From the NCBI GenBank assembly GCA_022559845.1, contig CM040125.1, forward strand, positions 284,938,200-285,002,199: a stretch of 64,000 nt of DNA. Reading direction: 5' to 3'. The stretch comes from Amorphophallus konjac. Taxonomy: Eukaryota; Streptophyta; Magnoliopsida; Alismatales; Araceae. Position 1 is the stretch's first letter; every line of letters starts with the position of its first letter. The notes under the pieces are model-generated. The model worked only from the letters and a program-made list of their open reading frames with translations, had not been told where the DNA came from and did no database searches. Shown here one piece after another: positions 1 through 10,620 of the stretch. Position numbers and translations under genes: made by a program.

Positions 1-416
1 CACTTCACCACTCGCACAGGGTGATTGATTGGACGAAGAATATGACGACTAGCCCCCTATGTTGTCTAGGGATACCCTATCATGTTTTGGAGGACGTCCG
101 CAAAACTTGACACAACATCCGGGAGAAGGAACTAGGGCCGTCATTATTGACTTCGACGGCAGATTCCCGTGGAAAATGGTCATAACAAGACGCGATTCTC
201 CGCTTGGGGTGGAGTCTCGGCAGACCCATCACATGGGAACAGTGCAAAGGAGAAGAAGTGTAGGGAAGAAGGAACGCACAAGAGAGCAAACAAGCAGCAT
301 AAAATCAAATCACTCCATTCATAATTCTACATAAGCTGTCATAAACACTACAATCATAGAGAGGAGGCGGGTCCACTAGCTCGCCAACTCTTGCCATTAT
401 CTTCATGCTCGTCCCT

Positions 417-998
417 CTAGGCGTCCCTCTTCTCTCCCCTGAGGTGAGGGTCCCTCAGAAGCCTCCTGGATCCCCGTGCAGTAGCACCCGCCTCGCCTCG
501 TGGCGCCGGCTCCACAGCAATGACTCGATGCTCCTCCCCTGGCGTGGCGAAGAAGCCACTAGCCGTAAAGCGACCAGACTGGCGCAGTCGCTCCCCGAAC
601 TCTCGCGCTCTCTCATAGCGCGTCTCCATCCCTCCTAGCCTCTGCACGACGGCCTGAAGGCCCAGCTGGAGCTCCCTCACTCGGGCCTCCAAGGCCCTCC
701 TCTCGGTCTGATCCCGCTGTCTCTCGGACCTTCTCTCAGCTTTCTCTCTCTCTGCCTCTCTCCTCATCATATGCAGAAGAACCCTTAACTCCAGGATGTC
801 TGGAGAAGGTCTCTCCTCACCGCGATGTCGCAGCTCTGCTACAGTCGCCAACCAGGCATCACGCTCCTCTTCCGCCCGGGCAGCCCGAGCCACCGCACCG
901 GCAAGTTGACCCCAGAGGGAGGCAATCTCAAGAAAAGGGGCCGAGGAACTGGAAGATGCACCGCCAGCCACTCCCACCATCACTGTCTGCTGGGCACG
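417..998 (-). pseudogene. T0 antisense gene, last exon (coiled-coil protein)
   Basis: The exon starts at a TTCCAG acceptor (AG at 999-1000) and runs open for 193 codons to a stop at 417. The product begins with a small-residue and serine-rich stretch (GGASSSSS near residue 12). A long, highly charged Arg/Glu-rich helix of coiled-coil type follows over roughly residues 35-130, then a basic tail. It aligns with exons 6 and 7 of the T1 antisense gene (16649-16789 and 16022-16573), where the same Ser-rich stretch and heptads occur, but here no intron separates them. Nothing in the exon is broken; the gene is broken by T1 in the exon before. The function is unknown. I call it a pseudogene because T1 separates it from its 5' exons by 24 kb. 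Confidence 0.7.
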
Positions 999-1069
999 CT
1001 GGAACGAACAAACAATAGCAGTCAGCTAAGCTCCATATTTAAAAATAGAAAATGCAGCACTTAGCTTAC

Positions 1070-1173
1070 CAGGAGCGACAGTTCCTGTTGAGTGGCGGCC
1101 AGCTGTCGCTTGACCTCGGCTAATTGGGCACGCGAGCCGTTGACGTCGCGCGTATCCCCGGCTTGGGGAAGCC
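1070..1173 (-). pseudogene. T0 antisense gene, middle exon, 3' piece
   Basis: On the minus strand this is the second half of an exon whose first half is 25327-25518. Removing T1 and one copy of its target duplication gives a 291-nt exon, exactly 97 codons with no stop. It ends at a donor G|GTAAGC (GT at 1068-1069), and a short intron of about 70 bp leads to the last exon at 998. The piece encodes a heptad-like stretch (AQLAEVKRQLAATQQELSLL) that is the counterpart of the small T1 exon at 16879-16971. The restored frame and paired splice sites are the best evidence that 1173/1174 is an insertion boundary inside a real gene. Confidence 0.75.
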
Positions 1174-1386
1174 TGTTGACACCCGTTTTATACCCAATAA
1201 GTCGGGTCGTCTCCTTATTCATTCCTTATGATGCTCTGAGTTGTTCATTCTTTGACGAGTCTCTTGATCAGTTGAAACCTGTTTCTTGGGTCTTGAATCC
1301 CTGGATTAAGAATTGGCTCCCGGTGGCATTTCGTTGGTAAAGCTTGGTAATCCTCTTCATTATATTTTTTGAACCTCAATGTTAAA

Positions 1387-1694
1387 TAACGGTCCCAGTC
1401 CGGCGCGTTACTTCCTTCTGACGGATATCTCCTGGACCGTTACTCTTTGAAGAGTCCTAAAGGCTAAGGCCTCGTTGTCAGTGCTTATCCTTTTAATTCC
1501 ATGTTGATAATAACGGTCTGTCGTGCAGCCGTTGCTTCACTATGACGCCCTATACCTTGACCGTCACTTCCTTGAAGAATCCGACTTGTTGGGTCTTCTT
1601 CCCGTTGATCTTATCCTTTGGGATAAGGTTGAAAGTAACGGATGATCCTTGGTGCGTTACTTCCAAGTGGCGGTCTGTCGTGCAGCCGTTACTT
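1387..1694 (+). repeat. Palindrome array in T1 5' LTR (TAACGG...CCGTTA type)
   Basis: About six units of 24-28 bp, each an imperfect inverted repeat. The left arm is TAACGG, GACGG or GACGC, a spacer of about 10-14 bases follows, and the right arm is CCGTTA, CCGTC or GCGTTA, usually trailed by CTTCC. They are spaced by 20-60 bases. The same array sits in the 3' LTR (23785-24090). A smaller group is at 2413-2502 and 24812-24905. Confidence 0.8.
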
Positions 1695-1905
1695 CCTTCC
1701 GAGAGTCCTGGAAGTTCAGGCCTTTTCTCTGCTACTCCGTGGTAGAGATAAGTTTTTGGATTGACGTTATCTCTTTCAAATCCGATCCTCAGGACCTCCC
1801 GTTTGTTTCTATGGACTCTTAGTGATATTATCTTTGAGGATTTGCTAAGATTTATCCTTCGTTCCTGCTGAATTATCCTCTACTCGACCTAAGGGTTTGA
1901 GGCTC

Positions 1906-1914
1906 TATAAATAG
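1906..1914 (+). promoter_or_regulatory. TATA box of T1 5' LTR
   Basis: TATAAATAG, in the position expected for the LTR promoter, about 730 bp into the LTR. The 3' LTR has the identical box at 24304-24312. Confidence 0.75.
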
Positions 1915-2935
1915 AACCTTTGACCACATGGCAAGGGAGGAGGAGATTTGAATTCACGACGAAGTGCTGCCGAACTCAGGAGTCATCGTCATCCAGGAGG
2001 AACTGCTTCCCACGTCCATCCATCTTCCAATCAAGGGAGTACTTTAGTTTTGGTCTTTCAAGTTCATCCTTGCATGCTTGAGTTCTTCCTTGGTTTTCCT
2101 TAAACAAAGCATTGTCCCTCCTCCTCCTCCACGTTTTTCACTGTTCTTTAAGCATACAACCACCTTCCCAACTTTTAAAAACGCCCAGAGGGGTTAAAAA
2201 AACTAAAACTCCCCGGTAATTCCCTCTCCTTTTGATGTTCTTAAGATTTTAAGAATTGATGCTATGCTTGTGAAGAGGGCTAATTGAGGTTGTCTTGTCT
2301 TATCTTTCTACGTTTTGGCAGGTTTACAGGTTCATTAGCACGAGGCCCAAGTCTTCTAGCCGGCTGGAAGAGTTGGAGTTAAAAGAATTCAAGCTTTACT
2401 ACTGCAGGTTGTCTGACGGTCTACTGCAGGCGCGTCACTTTCTTCTGGCGGTCTATCGTGCGGCCGTCTCTTCCAAGCGACGCACAGGGTTCTGGCCGTT
2501 ACTTCCAAGTTGATCTGCAGGCTTTCTTTGGTCTTCTCTCCCGTGGGCGGGTGTTTCATCCACCTATTTCCATGGTATATTCGAGTCTTTGACTTGTGTT
2601 TACTTTGGTGGCGATCACATCTTTCCTTAGTATTGGGCATTAGCTGTCTTCTTCATCAACAATCTTTATTTTTCCTTGCTTGTCCCACCTCCACGGTGTG
2701 TTTTTATTTACTCTTTGCTCCACGCCCCGGCGTGTGTTTTCCTTTTCCTTAGCATAATTTGATTGAAGTAGCATGCCCATGCTAGAGCTAGCTATGATTG
2801 CCTAGGTTCATGTTCACATGTTCATAGGTTTTGAGTAGATCTTTGATTGCTTGTTTGTCATCTTGTTATGTTACTTTACAAACCTCAAAAGTAAAAAATC
2901 AAAGATAGGCAAATAAATATCAATAGATAATTTTT

Positions 2936-2953
2936 TGGCGATCACGGTGGGAC
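2936..2953 (+). promoter_or_regulatory. T1 primer-binding site (tRNA-Arg-like)
   Basis: TGGCGATCACGGTGGGAC lies 10 bases after the LTR end. It starts TGGCGA, as expected for complementarity to a tRNA ending TCGCCA, which fits plant tRNA-Arg species. T3 has the closely similar TGGCGATAACGGTGGGAC. The exact isoacceptor is inferred, not checked. Confidence 0.7.
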
Positions 2954-3994
2954 AGCTTGTGCCAATCGTGCTTCTGATTCTTGTTTAAACCTGCCATCAT
3001 CTATTTGTTCAGTTGTCTTTTGTCCCCTTTGAGTATTGTTCATTCTGGTTTTCTGAGTTCTCTGACGGCCCTGTGTCCCCGCGTCATAGTCGTCTGACGC
3101 AGGGGCATTAGACCGCCACTTTGATTCTGCTGCGTGAGCTCCCGCGGGTTTCCCGGTTACTTCTGCTTAGTTTTTGGCTCCCTGGCTTATCGACGGTCTC
3201 ATCCCCCTGCGTTATATATTATCCGGCGGTCTGGCCTTCGACCGTTATTGTTCTCTGACACAGGGGTCTTCGACCGTTACTCTCCTGGCAGGTACGCATC
3301 CGAGGTGCATTTATTTCCGCAGTTTTTTGCTGTGATTTTTTGCTTGGGTGACACTTGACCTTCCTCTTGCTTTGCTCATATCTGCATATCATGGTGTGCA
3401 CTATTGATTGCTAGATTGTTAGGCTAGACTTTGCATGCACTCCGGTGCACATAGGGTCATTCATCTCTTCATACATTAGATTGCATTTTTCTACCTTGTT
3501 ATGAGGACCTCTCGTCTCCATACTCCTTGGGGCCGACTAGAAAATCACGGCAGGGACCTCCATAAGTCCCCGCGAGCCGTGGATTCCCACACGACGCCGG
3601 GCTGGTTGTACCTTTCCCACCCCGTGTCTAGGGTTGCATAAGTGATTGAGTGGTTACACTTAGAGTCAAACCAAGTCCCACATCCATCTCCTATTAGGAA
3701 CCCATTGTTGAGAGTACATATCGATCAATTCACTAAAGTTCCAAAGGAAAAAGCATAAGAATCTTATCACATCATTCTAAGAAACTTGGTTGATTTTTGA
3801 GTGTCTTCATATTTTATCACTTACATCTTGTTAGAATTACCTAAGTTTGGTTGCTTATTGTGTGTTTTGTGTTGGTTGTTTTGCATTTTGTCAAGGTTAT
3901 CTGTTGCATGTGGAGTTGTTTTCGTCCGTCTAAATTCTCTCCTCGAGTCGCTTCTTCCTTCACGTTCTATTCCAATCCCCTCTTCGAATCCACC
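2954..3994 (+). other. T1 leader between primer site and gag
   Basis: No coding sequence is supported here; the frame open from 3851 before the gag ATG lacks a recognisable product. It holds a palindrome group at 3063-3281 of the same type as in the LTR. A block at 3557-3630 (starting CCTCCATAAGTCCCCGC) is clearly related to 56699-56760 in the T3 leader and is a candidate packaging or leader structure. Confidence 0.6.
3063..3281 (+). repeat. Palindrome array in T1 leader
   Basis: Four or five units such as GACGG...GCGTC, GACGC...CCGCC, GACGG...GCGTT and GGCGG...CCGTT. They have the same arm design as the LTR array but lie outside the LTR, downstream of the primer site. Confidence 0.65.
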
Positions 3995-6073
3995 ATGGCA
4001 TCCTTCAATCCTCCGCGCTCCCAAGAGGACTCTCTTCCTCAAGGGCTCCTTGAAAACCCCCCTAGGGTTATCACTTTTTCCTCCGGAGAAGGGACTGCCC
4101 CTCTCCCGTCCTCCACCTCTATGGAGGGTAGTCAAGGTACCCCTTCTCTTTCTATTCCTTCTGCGGGTTCCGTCCTTCACATGATGGCCCAATTGGACCC
4201 GGCCCAACTTCAAGTCCTATACCAAGCTATGCAAGGGTCCAACGCTTCCCCCTCCGCCGCTATTCAAGGTCAATATAATCCTTCCGTTATTGGGCCGTCC
4301 GCTCAGCCCACTCCGATTGACCTCACTCCGGTCCAACCCTGGACCATTACTTTCGTTGGCATGGAAATGGGCCAATCTTCCAATTTAGCCCATCAGTCCT
4401 TTGATAAAGGGAAGTCACCTATCCCTTCTTTTTCCCAGGTGGATCATCACAGTTCTGGTTCGATGGCTTCACAGCTTCTCATGAACCCTTCTGATTTCTT
4501 ACACCCTCAACAAGGGGTAGCCCAAGCTCATTCCCATCCGGGTACATCTCAGGCCCAATATCCTTCTTACGGGCTCCCTATTTCCACTGTCTACCCTTCT
4601 ACTCATGCCTATGGGCCTCCCCCTTCTACTACCGTCATTCCATCCGCTCCTCAGAAGTAATTGGCATCCGTCACTACCCCTGCTCCTTCCCAAGAGCAGG
4701 ACTTGCTTGACAAGTGGGCCGCCATGCAGCAACAACTCGACTTCCTCCAGAAAAGGGTTGGCCCACAATCTTTGGCCGATATTCCTATTCCGAGCTTCCA
4801 GAACATTCGATTCCCTCCGCAATCAGAGCTCCCCAACTATCGCAAATATGATGGGAACAACAATCCCTTTAATCATGTGAGGGATTTTCTCTATGAGTCG
4901 GTGCAGTTCCAGTATGATGATCGCCTCATGGCGTACTTGTTCCGCCGATCCTTAGACGGGGTTGCTCTCGAATGGTTCTATTCTCTGCCACTGGAAGAGG
5001 CCGAGAGTTTCAAGGTAGTTAAGGACAAATTCATTCAGCGATTTCAAGACAGGGTCGGGCCAGAATATTCATTTACAGATCTAGTAGTAGAGAAGATGAA
5101 GCCAGAGGAAGACTTTGCCACCTATGCAGACAGGTGGAGGCAGATGGCCGCCAGAGTGCCTGGCCATATTCCGGAAGAAGAGAAGGTCAAATTGCTGATC
5201 TCCAATGCCACGCCGACCTTCTGCAACATCCTGGCAATGAATGACATAGCTAACATGCATCAACTCTATAGCCGGGTGCGCTTCATACAGACTCAATTCA
5301 AGGACTCTCCTATCCATTCTCTTTTTGAAAACCAAAAGCCCAAGTACCACAAGAAACCACAAGGGCCGGTTACCGAGGGAGTCCCAACGAACGAGCAAGT
5401 GCAAGCCGTTACTTTTCCCTTTCAAGCGACACCCTTCCGCTACAACCAAAACACCCGCAATCCACAAAATTCCGCTCCACAAAACTTCCAAGCCACTCCA
5501 CAAAACCCTCCCCCCGACTTCACCATTCCACGAAACCCTCTCGCCGCACCACAACAACCACCGCCACCATCGCAATACCATAACGTCCCTCTGCCCAACG
5601 GCTACAACAACAACAATCCTAATAGCAAGCGCCCGGCTCCCCGGAGAGCCCAGTATCCTCCATTGCCAGAGACACTTACAGATATTTTCTCGGCACTTAT
5701 GTCAGTAAATGCAATCCAACTTCCTCCGAAACGGCCTGTTTGGAACTCGGCGGTTGATCAGACTAAATAGTGCATGTTCCATAGGCAGCCAGGCCATACC
5801 ATAGAAGGATGTTTCAGTTCCGAGATCTGGTATATGACCTTCATGAAGGGTAGAGAATCGACTGGGCCGAAATGCATAGGGCCATTGTGGAAATTAAAGA
5901 GAAGAGGAGGCAGCCTCAGGGGTAGCAGGTGCAGCAGCATCAAGCACCATAGCCGCAACAGCCACCCCAACAGTAGCAACCGCAGCAAGTGCAAGACCTG
6001 GGCATCCATCAGAACCCGATGCCGAATCATCCACCCGCTCCTCAGCAGCAGCCGTCGGCACCAGCACAAGTAA
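3995..6073 (+). pseudogene. T1 gag, interrupted
   Basis: Gag is the capsid and nucleocapsid polyprotein. The ATG at 3995 (ACC ATGG context) is the likely start. Residues 1-220 are a Pro/Ser/Gln-rich N-terminal part with a short helix (LDPAQLQVLYQAMQG). A TAA at 4658-4660 interrupts, then a coiled-coil start and a typical Ty3 gag core follow to about 5330, containing the expected GVALEWFYSLP and FQDR motifs. A Gln/Asn/Pro-rich linker comes next. A TAG at 5768-5770 directly precedes a knuckle-like C-x2-H-x4-GH-x4-C motif (5771-5812). All pieces are in one frame until a frameshift near 6000-6073. The two stops look like CAA-to-TAA and a change in a linker codon. The reading is secure; activity is excluded. 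Confidence 0.85.
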
Positions 6074-6864
6074 ACGTAGTTCAACCCCCGGCCCCCAACG
6101 CCGGGTGGTCTTTTGATGATGATGGCGCCACACCGCAGGTAATGGCCTTCCACCACAACCTCCGCAACCCTTCCTTCATCCTCCCTACACAACCAACACC
6201 CTCTCCGCTCGTCCTACCATCCACACCCGCTCCAGTAAACCCTCTACCACTCTCCATCCCATCATACCCTCCAACACCTACTCCCCTCGCCATCATCACA
6301 CCACCACCTAACCCTTCGCCCATTCTGAAACATCCACTAGCCTTCCCTCCACCCGCGTCGACGTTCATCACCACCCCGCCGTCCACCAATCCTTCACCCA
6401 TCATTCGCTCACCCCCCATTAACCTCACCAATCCTACGCTCCACCAAATCACCTCTCCCGCACCACCTATTCCACTCATCCACCCTGCGGGGCCCATCAT
6501 ACTATCTTCGGATACTGCGACAAACCGTGCCTTAAGGAGCGGGAAGATGTTCCATCGGAATTATGTTACTACTTCTAATCCCCAGTCCACCCAGCCAACA
6601 GCCGAACAAGAAGAAGTTGAACCCCTACCGGGTACTCAATATGACTTGTTACATCATCTGGATCGAGTACCCACTAAGATATCCGTGCTGGAGCTGATCA
6701 AAAGGTCTACCCTTCATCAAGATGCACTAAGGGATTTCTTACAGAAGGTAATGGTTAGTGATGATATGGCAGTCGACAGCCTACCTACGGCACTAGCAAC
6801 TATCTCCAAGGGGCCGGCCATCACATTTTCTGAAATCGAGCTCGCACCTCCGGGGGCTCGGTAG
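5989..6864 (+). pseudogene. T1 gag-protease linker, Pro-rich
   Basis: This frame (+2 relative to gag) carries a long proline/serine/threonine stretch, then a conserved acidic block with GTQYDLLHHL and VPTKISVLELIKRS motifs that in Tat elements precede the protease. It stops at TAG 6862-6864, two codons before the protease segment, which is in the same frame. That TAG is most simply CAG to TAG. The switch from the gag frame is a decay frameshift or a missed intron. Confidence 0.75.
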
Positions 6865-8265
6865 ATGCCGCTCTGCATAACAATTACCCTGAACAAAGTC
6901 AACATTGAAGCTGCACTGGTTGACACGGGGGCCTCAATTAATGTTTGCCCACTTAGCACCCTCCGAGCATGCAACATATCTGAAGAGTTACTACGACCTA
7001 CCCCCACTACTATAGCAGCATATGACAACTCAAGGCGAGCATGTCACGGGATAATCACCATTCAGGCCGAGCTCGGGCCCCTTACTATGGCCGTAGAATT
7101 ATACGTTCTCGATATCGACCCTATGTTCAAGGCTATCTTGGGTCATCCCTGGATTGACACGCTTGGCGTCGTACCCTCCACCGCACATCAGTGCGTTAAA
7201 TTCCCCTTCCAAGGGAGGATCGTCAAAGTTAAGAGCTTGTCTACGGTGCAGACAGTCAAGGCCATCTCAGATCAAGTTCTTCCCACACTCTGGCCGAGCA
7301 GCCGACCCGTTCTGTTAGTGCTTGATTTGAACTTTCCTTGGGCTTATACATCTCCTAAGCCCGTCACTACCCCATTTAATGTCAAAGTGAAGCCGCAGAT
7401 TCGAGATTCGAAAGGGTGGAACATCATACTAAAACTGGGCTATCAGTCGGGGAGAGGTCTCGGTGCGCAACTGCAAGGAATGACTAAGCCCATACCTAAG
7501 GGAAGGAAAATGGGCAGAAGAGGCCTCGGTTACAAGGAAACAGCATTATCTATGATGGGTGATTCTGGGCCGCTTACCTGGGATTATCGTCAGCACTTTG
7601 TCAGAGGGCCTCTCCAGCCTAGCACATTAGCTCCAAAGCCGGTTCAGCCAAGGAGGGATATAGTTTGTCCGATTGCCAGTCCGCCTTCCTTGCCAGGAGG
7701 GTCAGATGATGACATGCTCGACTACAGTCAGGCCTTGCAGAGGCTCTTTCATGAGGAGGAATGCCAGAAGCAACAAGAGGTTCGGCTCGTACAGTGGAGG
7801 CCGAAGAAGCAGCCCGTGGTTAAGTTGCAGAAGGAGGAGAGCTCTCCAGTTATCTTCTCTTGGTCTCCCTCACGCTTCCAATCCTTCTTTCAGCAAAGGG
7901 AGTTCATACCCCGCCTTCCTCCTATCTTGATAAATCCATCCGTCATTGATCCATCGGACAGTCTGTTCATTCCTTGTGCTCGCAGGAAGTGCCCACGCGA
8001 TGATCTATCCACTCTATTTACTCCTCCTCCCAACGCTCAACTCCACGAGATGTGGTTCTCTTCTTCTGACCCCTTCTTCGATTGCATCTTTCCCGAGCTA
8101 TTCCCTATGCAGCTCCCACCTCCTCCGTCTTGTTTTGTAGTCTCTACTAATCCCCAAAAAAAAATGTCAAATTTAAAACGGAGATTTCAGTGGAAGATTA
8201 CGCTGTCCTGTCTCCATCCTCCTCTTCCCAGGGGCACGAGTCCCCTGCTCCTCCCCTTCCATTAA
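6865..8265 (+). pseudogene. T1 aspartic protease with G-patch
   Basis: The retropepsin motif is A-L-V-D-T-G-A-S (catalytic Asp at about residue 20 of this segment, near nt 6922), with the second conserved region FKAILGHPWI near residue 88. A G-patch follows at residues 184-225 (W-N-I-I-L-K-L-G-Y ... G-R-G-L-G ... R-G-L-G-Y), the glycine-rich nucleic-acid-binding module seen next to protease in Tat elements. The remainder is a low-conservation linker with a DYSQALQRLF block. The frame ends at 8265, overlapping the RT frame by 76 bases in a different phase. Either a 1-base shift near 8160-8190 or a spliced intron joins them; a TTTCAG at 8185-8190 would serve as acceptor. Confidence 0.85.
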
Positions 8266-9674
8266 GCCTTCTCTCTCCTAGGTTAGGGTTAGGGTCTAGC
8301 GAGTCTAAGGAAGTAGAGTCAGTTAGATCTAGAGAAGTCGGGTCTTGTTCTAGGTCGTCCAACCCTTCCCATTCTGAGCCGCGCTCGCTTGCACGCCCTC
8401 CCCGATCTGTTCCTGATAGGTTCTTGCAAGATTTAGCTCAGCGGTGTCATGCTCTTTTGAAGATTCTGGAATTTGTCGCCACAGCAATTGTGATTAAAGA
8501 TGAAGAAGAAATAGAAGGGGAATGGAGCGACGACGGATTGGGCGTCTATGAGGTTTTGGATGAGAAGGATCCAATAGATGAAGACAGCGATGTAGAGGAC
8601 ACTGCCGATCTATATGCACAAGGATTAAAGAGATTCGACCAACCGTCGACGGCAGTGGATGAACCTACAAAGGAAATCAACTTGGGAACAGAAGAAGACC
8701 CAAGGCCCATCATCATCTCAGCTGATCTCCCTTCACAGGTAGAAGAGGATCTAATTAAAGTACTAAGGGAGTATAGCGATTCTTTCGCCTGGTCTTATGA
8801 GGACATGCCAGGTCTTGACCCCTCCTTAGTGGAACATCGACTCGTGCTTAAACCAGGGGCAACACCTGTTAAACAAAGGTCAAGGAGATTTCACCCCAAC
8901 ATGGCCTTAAGGATCAAAGAAGAGGTCGACAAGCTATACAAGGCCAAGTTCGTCAGAGTAGTTTTATATCCCCAGTGGGTGGCGAACATAGTCCCTGTCC
9001 TCAAAAAGGATGGAAAAGTGCGCATATGCATTGATTTCAGGGACCTAAACAAAGCATGTCACAAAGATGATTTCCCGCTACCTCATATAGACGTCCTGGT
9101 GGATAACACTACCGGGTACGAGGCCCTGTCGTTTATGGATGGATACTCGGGCTACAATCAAATCTGTCTCGCTCCGGAAGATCAAGAGAAAACTTCTTTC
9201 ACCACACCCTGGGGCACGTATTGTTATGTGGTTATGCCATTTGGGTTAAAGAACGCAGGTGCCACCTATCAGAGGGCGATGATGGTCATTTTTCACGATA
9301 TGATGCGCATATACATGGAGGCCTACGTGGATGACATCTTGGTGAAATCAAGAACAAAAGAAGAACACCCTTCTATCCTGGCTAAGGTGCTGCAGAGAGC
9401 CAGGGAGTATAAGCTTAAGATGAATCCGAAGAAGTGTGTATTCGGAGTCTCCTCAGGGAAGCTACTAGGGTTCATAGTGAGCAAACGGGGGATCCAGATT
9501 GATCCTAATAAAGCACAGGCCGTCATGGACATGCCTCCGCCAAAGAACATTACTGAACTTCGAGGATTGATCGGTCGACTGCAATTCATTAGGAGATTCA
9601 TATCTCAGCATTCTCAAAGGTGCCGTCCGTTCTATGAATTGCTTAAAGCGGGGGTTAAGTTCGAATGGAATTAG
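8190..9674 (+). pseudogene. T1 reverse transcriptase
   Basis: RNA-dependent DNA polymerase of the element. The RT fold covers about residues 235-440. It shows the VPVLKKDGKVRICIDFRDLN palm entry, FMDGYSGYNQI with the first catalytic Asp, the FGLKNAGATYQRAM block, and the Y-V-D-D box near nt 9324, all intact. An acidic linker (about residues 95-150) precedes the fold. A TAG at 9672-9674 ends the frame at the RT/RNase H connection; the next segment continues in the same phase, so this is a single nonsense change, probably from CAG. The apparent start at 8190 is not an initiation codon; the protein would be part of a Gag-Pol fusion. Confidence 0.9.
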
Positions 9675-10620
9675 GATTGTCAAAAGGCCTATGAAGACCT
9701 CAAAGAGTATCTAACCAATCCCCTGGTTTTGCAACCTCCTGTCCCTGGGAAACCCCTAATCCTATACATCTCGGTCATTGAGGACTCCCTAGGGGCGGTT
9801 TTAGCACAAGTGGATGATGAAGGGAAAGAGCGGGCTGCGTACTACCTCTCTCGATTGTTTAATCCGGCTGAATCTAAGTACACCGCTATGGAGAAGACTT
9901 GTGCCGCCTTAGTGTGGGTAGCTCAGAAGCTTAAACATTACTTTCTCGCCCACCCAGTTAGGTTGATCTCTAGAATGGACCCGGTCCGTTATCTCCTAGA
10001 AAAGCCCATCCTTTCTAGTAGGTTAGCTCGCTGGCAGAGCTTCCTCTCTCAGTTTGACATCACCTTTGTTGTTCAGAAGGCAGTCAAAGGATACGCCATT
10101 GCTGAGCATCTTGCACATCTTCCCATCCCTCATACCGATTCCATTCAGGACGATTTTCCTGATGAGCATCTCTCTGTCTTTTCTCATCATCCCTTCTGGT
10201 CTCTGCACTTCGACGGTGCACTTAACTCTCAAGGCCAAGGGATCGGGGCTGTCTTGCTTACTCCAGAGGGGGTAACCATCCCCTTCGCTTATCAACTTCG
10301 CTTCCCTGCTACCAACAACATCGCTGAGTATGAGGCTCTCCTGGCCGGCTTGAAGCACGCCTATCTCCTAGGCGCGCGTTATTTAAACATCATAGGAGAC
10401 TCTCAGCTCGTCCTACGGCAAGTTCTGTCGACTTACCGTACTCGTGATCCTAAGCTCAAGCCTTATCAAGATTTGGTCACGCTCCTCGCTAAGCGATTCC
10501 GTAAGCTGATCTATATCCACACTCCTCATTCTCTGAACATTCTAGATGATGCTTTGGCATCTCTTGCTTCCTCCTTATCTTTCCCTCTTAGTCGTAGTAT
10601 TGAGACCATTATCATCCAGA
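9675..10620 (+). pseudogene. T1 RNase H plus archaeal-type RNase H
   Basis: Two RNase H domains stand in tandem. The first (about 9690-10110) has the Ty3-type fold motifs, but its first motif reads L-Y-I-S-V without the usual catalytic Asp, as is typical for Tat. The second (about 10195-10590) is the archaeal-type RNase H of Tat elements with all four acidic positions visible: F-D-G-A, A-E-Y-E-A, G-D-S-Q and L-D-D-A-L. Tat elements are thought to have gained the second domain to take over from the first. The segment is free of stops and continues into integrase. Confidence 0.88.

Larger units (their letters stand above)
1..1173 (+). mobile_element. T0 left part: internal region of an outer Tat-lineage element
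   Basis: This segment and 25327-27182 are one older element split by T1. An antisense reading frame leaves off at 1173 and resumes at 25327 with the frame kept, and the two junctions carry AAGCC (1169-1173) and AAGCT (25327-25331), a 5-bp target duplication with one change. The right part ends in a polypurine tract and an LTR starting TGTAGACACGC, the same ends as T3. I recognise nothing in 1-416. The gag-pol of T0 would lie left of the window. Confidence 0.8.
1174..2925 (+). repeat. T1 5' LTR
   Basis: It begins TGTTGACACCC and matches 23572-25326 with about 20 substitutions and three 1-bp indels by eye. The end is set by the target duplication at the other LTR (AAGCT at 25327). This copy ends in TA where the 3' copy ends in CA, one C-to-T change. 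Two groups of short palindromes (1387-1694 and 2413-2502) lie upstream and downstream of the TATA box. Confidence 0.9.

Noticed and set aside
1387..1694. CRISPR-like array
   Set aside because: Units are imperfect inverted repeats with variable arms and spacing, in a plant LTR. There are no identical direct repeats, unique spacers or cas genes.
3851..3994. Gag start at 3851
   Set aside because: The extra 48 codons are hydrophobic and Cys-rich with no counterpart in T3 except equal length. The ATG at 3995 has better context and fits the T3 start.
8140..8200. A definite intron between protease and RT in T1
   Set aside because: The TTTCAG acceptor is there, but I found no matching donor that restores the frame. 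A 1-base frameshift explains it as well.
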